From positions 50,657,602 through 50,721,601 of the forward strand of contig CM059563.1 in NCBI GenBank assembly GCA_030386875.1: a stretch of 64,000 nucleotides of DNA, written 5' to 3'. The notes under the pieces were generated by a model, which made no database searches, was not told where the DNA came from, and worked only from the letters and a program-made list of their open reading frames with translations. Below, piece by piece: positions 61,951 to 64,000 of this stretch (positions are counted from its first letter, which is position 1; the number at the start of each line of letters is the position of its first letter). The DNA is from Morinoia aosen (Eukaryota; Arthropoda; Malacostraca; Amphipoda; Talitridae). The position numbers and the translations under genes were made by a program.

Positions 61951-64000
61951 ACAGCGGCTTCTGTGTCGCTACTTTGCTACTTCAACGGCGGCTTCTGCGT
62001 CGCTACTTTGCTACTTCAACGGCGGCTTCTGCGTCGCTACTTCACTACTTCAACGGCGGCTTCTGTGTCGCTACTTCTCTACCTCAACGGCGGCTTCTGT
62101 GTCGCTTCTTCACTACTTCAACGGTGGCTTCTGTGTCGCTACTTCACTACTTCAACGGCGGCTTCTGTGTCGCTACTTCTCTACTTCAACGGCGGCTTCT
62201 GTGTCGCTACTTCTCTACTTCAACGGCGGCTTCTGTGTCGCTACTTCTCTACTTCAACAGCGGCTTCTTTGTCGCCACTCTGCTACTTCAACGGCGGCTT
62301 CTGTGTCGCCACTGCTACTTCAACGGCGGCTTCTGTGTCGCTACTTCAACGGCTTCTTCTGTGTCCCTACTTCTCTACTTCAACGGCGGCTTCTGAGTCG
62401 CCATTCTGCTAATTCAACGGCGGCTTCTGTGTCGCTAATTCAACGGCGGCTTCTGTGTCGCTACTTCGCTACTTCAACGGCGGCATCTGTGTCGCTACTT
62501 CGCTTCTTCAACAGCGGCTTCTGTGTCGCTACTTCGCTTTTTCAACGGCGGCTTCTGTGTCGCTACTTCGCTTTTTCAACGGCGGCTTCTGTGTCGCTAC
62601 TTCGCTTTTTCAACGGCGGCTTCTGTGTCGCTACTTCGCTTTTTCAACGGCGGCTTCTGTGTCGCTACTTCGCTTCTTCAACGGCGGCTTCTGTGTCGCT
62701 ACTTCGCTTCTTCAACGGCGGCTTCTGTGTCGCCACTCTGCTAATTCAACGGCGGCTTCTGTGTCGCTAATTCAACGGCGGCTTCTGTGTCGCTAATTCA
62801 ACGGCGGCTTCTGTGTCGCTAATTCAACGGCGGCTTCTGTGTCGCTACTTCGCTTCTTCAACAGCGGCTTCTGTGTCGCTACTTCGCTTTTTCAACGGCG
62901 GCTTCTGTGTCGCTACTTTGCTTTTTCAACGGCGGCTTCTGTGTCGCTACTTCGCTGCTTCTACGGCGGCTTCTGTGTCGCTACTTCGCTTCTTCAACGG
63001 CGGCTTCTCTGTCGCTACTTCGCTTCTTCAACGGCGGCTTCTGTGTTTCTACTCCTCTACTTCAACGGCGGCTTCTGTGTATCTACTCCTCTACTTCAAG
63101 GGCGGCTTCTGTGTCGCCACTGCTACTTCAACGGCGGCTTCTGTGTCGCTAATTCGCTTCTTCAACGGCGGCTTCTGTGTCGCTACTTCGCTTCTTCAAC
63201 GGCGGCTTCTGTGTCGTTACTTCGCTTCTTCAACGGCGGCTTCTGTGTCGCTACTTCACTACTTCAACAGCAGCTTCTTTGTCGCCACTGTGCTACTTCA
63301 AAGGCGGCTTCTTTGTCGCCACTGTGCTACTTCAACTGCGGCTTCTGTGTCGCTATTTCTCTACTTCAACGGCGGCTTCTGTGTCGCTACTTCTCTACTT
63401 CAACGGCGGCTTCTGTGTCGCTACTGCTCTACTTCAACGGCGGCTTCTGTGTCGCTACTTCTCTACTTCAACGGCGGCTTCTGTGTTGCTAATTCTTTAC
63501 TACAACGGCTGCTTCTGTGTCGCTAATTCTCTACTACAACGGCTGCTTCTGTGTCGCTACTTCGCTTCTTCAACAGCGGCTTCTTTGTCGCCACTGTGCT
63601 ACTTCAACGGCGGCTTCTGTGTCGCTACTTCTCTACTTCCACGGCGGCTTCTGTGTCGCTACTTCTCTTCGTCAACGGCGGCTTCTGTGTCGCTACTGTA
63701 CTACTTCAACGGCGGCTTCTGTGTCGCTTCTTCAATACTTCAACAGCGGCTCTGTGGTGCTACTTCTCTACTTCAACGACGTTTTCTGTGTCGCCACTCT
63801 GCTACTTCGACGGCGTTTTCTGTGTCGCCACTCTGCTACTTCAACGGCAGCTTCTGTGTCGCTTCTTCGCTAACTCAGCGGCGGCTTCTGTGTCGCTACT
63901 TCAACGGCGGCTTCTGTGTCGCCACTCGGCTACTTCAACGCCGTTTTCTGTCTCGCTTCTTCGCTACTTCAACGGCGGCTTCTGTGTCGGCACTTCGCTT
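61951..64000 (+). repeat. HOR H, copy H5 (cut by the window end)
   Basis: This copy restarts with ACTTTGCTAC monomers as in H2 (61,971 against 53,687). It then jumps at about 62,300 from the early part of the unit to the last 32-bp unit, so most of the 32-bp run is missing. From 62,455 on it follows H3 at offsets of 5,059, then 5,093, then 5,127, two single-monomer gains. A further loss lies near 63,725. The window ends inside the copy, at the point matching about 58,939 of H3. Confidence 0.82.

Larger units (their letters stand above)
1..64000 (+). repeat. 34-bp satellite array filling the window
   Basis: Every line of the window is built from one 34-bp unit: box CTACTTCA, core ACGGCGGCTTCTGTGTCG, box CTACTTCT. 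All units read in the same direction; I found no inverted block and no non-repeat insertion. Monomer subtypes differ mainly at the box-box junction (TCTCTAC, TCGCTAC, TCACTAC, CCACTCTGCTAC, TCGCTTCTTC, TCGCTTTTTC, CTGCTCTAC, TAATTCTCTAC, TCGACTTCTCTAC). The consensus has 4 A, 11 C, 7 G and 12 T. It has no ATG and no forward stop triplet, while its reverse complement carries TAG and TGA, so only the + strand looks open. No satellite family is recognised. A repeated protein gene is the alternative, and is argued against by equal openness of all three frames, in-frame variant stops and near absence of ATG. Confidence 0.98.

Noticed and set aside
1..64000. 34-residue repeat suggesting TPR, PPR or TAL-effector repeats (34-35 residues, 102 bp)
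   Set aside because: The 102-bp translated period is simply three times 34 bp. The pieces FNGGFCVATS, LLQRRLLCRY and TSTAASVSLL lack the conserved residues of those families, and the same pattern is read in all frames.
1..64000. CRISPR-like regular repeats
   Set aside because: Units abut head to tail with no unique spacers; what looks like a spacer is the second copy of the 8-bp box.
1..64000. 34-bp length recalling loxP or FRT recombination sites
   Set aside because: Those sites have inverted 13-bp arms around an 8-bp core. Here the 8-bp boxes are direct repeats and no inverted arms are seen.

Overview
The whole window is one tandem satellite array. I see no gene, RNA gene, transposon, CRISPR array or unique sequence in it. 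Every stretch is made of a 34-bp unit, or of its short derivatives, repeated head to tail in one orientation. About 1,880 unit lengths fit in 64 kb, and both window edges lie inside the array. The unit is an 8-bp box (CTACTTCA), an 18-bp core (ACGGCGGCTTCTGTGTCG) and a second, near-identical 8-bp box (CTACTTCT). Its consensus is 53% GC, 68% pyrimidine on the + strand, and carries three CpGs. The organism cannot be named. A mega-satellite with layered higher-order repeats (HORs) points to a nuclear eukaryotic chromosome, in a centromeric, pericentromeric, subtelomeric or B-chromosome-like heterochromatic block. That is inference from structure, not from a recognised family.

Layout. (1) 1-4,734: block J1, overlapping a first 3.0-kb half-unit. 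(2) 4,735-21,766: three copies of a ~5.69-kb HOR (A1-A3), each made of a ~3.0-kb and a ~2.7-kb half. (3) 21,767-25,437: linker K, then J2, a second copy of the window start carrying a 568-bp segment that J1 lacks. (4) 25,736-30,738: segment D1, which recurs without length change at 39,373-44,375 (D2). (5) 30,739-34,569: diverged monomers and a partial third J copy. (6) 34,570-39,409: four contiguous related units of 1.27-1.37 kb (F1, F2, E1, truncated E2). (7) 44,376-50,917: diverged, partly duplicated material (G1, G2, L, N2). (8) 50,918-64,000: a second HOR, H, of 2,708 bp in five copies, with runs of 32-bp and 26-bp units.

Copies mostly differ in length by whole monomers (34, 68 or 476 bp), as expected from in-register unequal exchange. 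A smaller class of 8-, 12-, 14- and 15-bp changes looks like slippage inside a monomer. Very long nominal open reading frames on the + strand (up to 1,079 codons) arise because the unit has no stop triplet in any forward frame and 34 is not a multiple of 3. They start at GTG or TTG, show no domain, and I do not call them genes. All homology statements come from reading and matching offsets by eye. Boundaries are good to a few bases where a diverging base is stated, and to about one monomer elsewhere.
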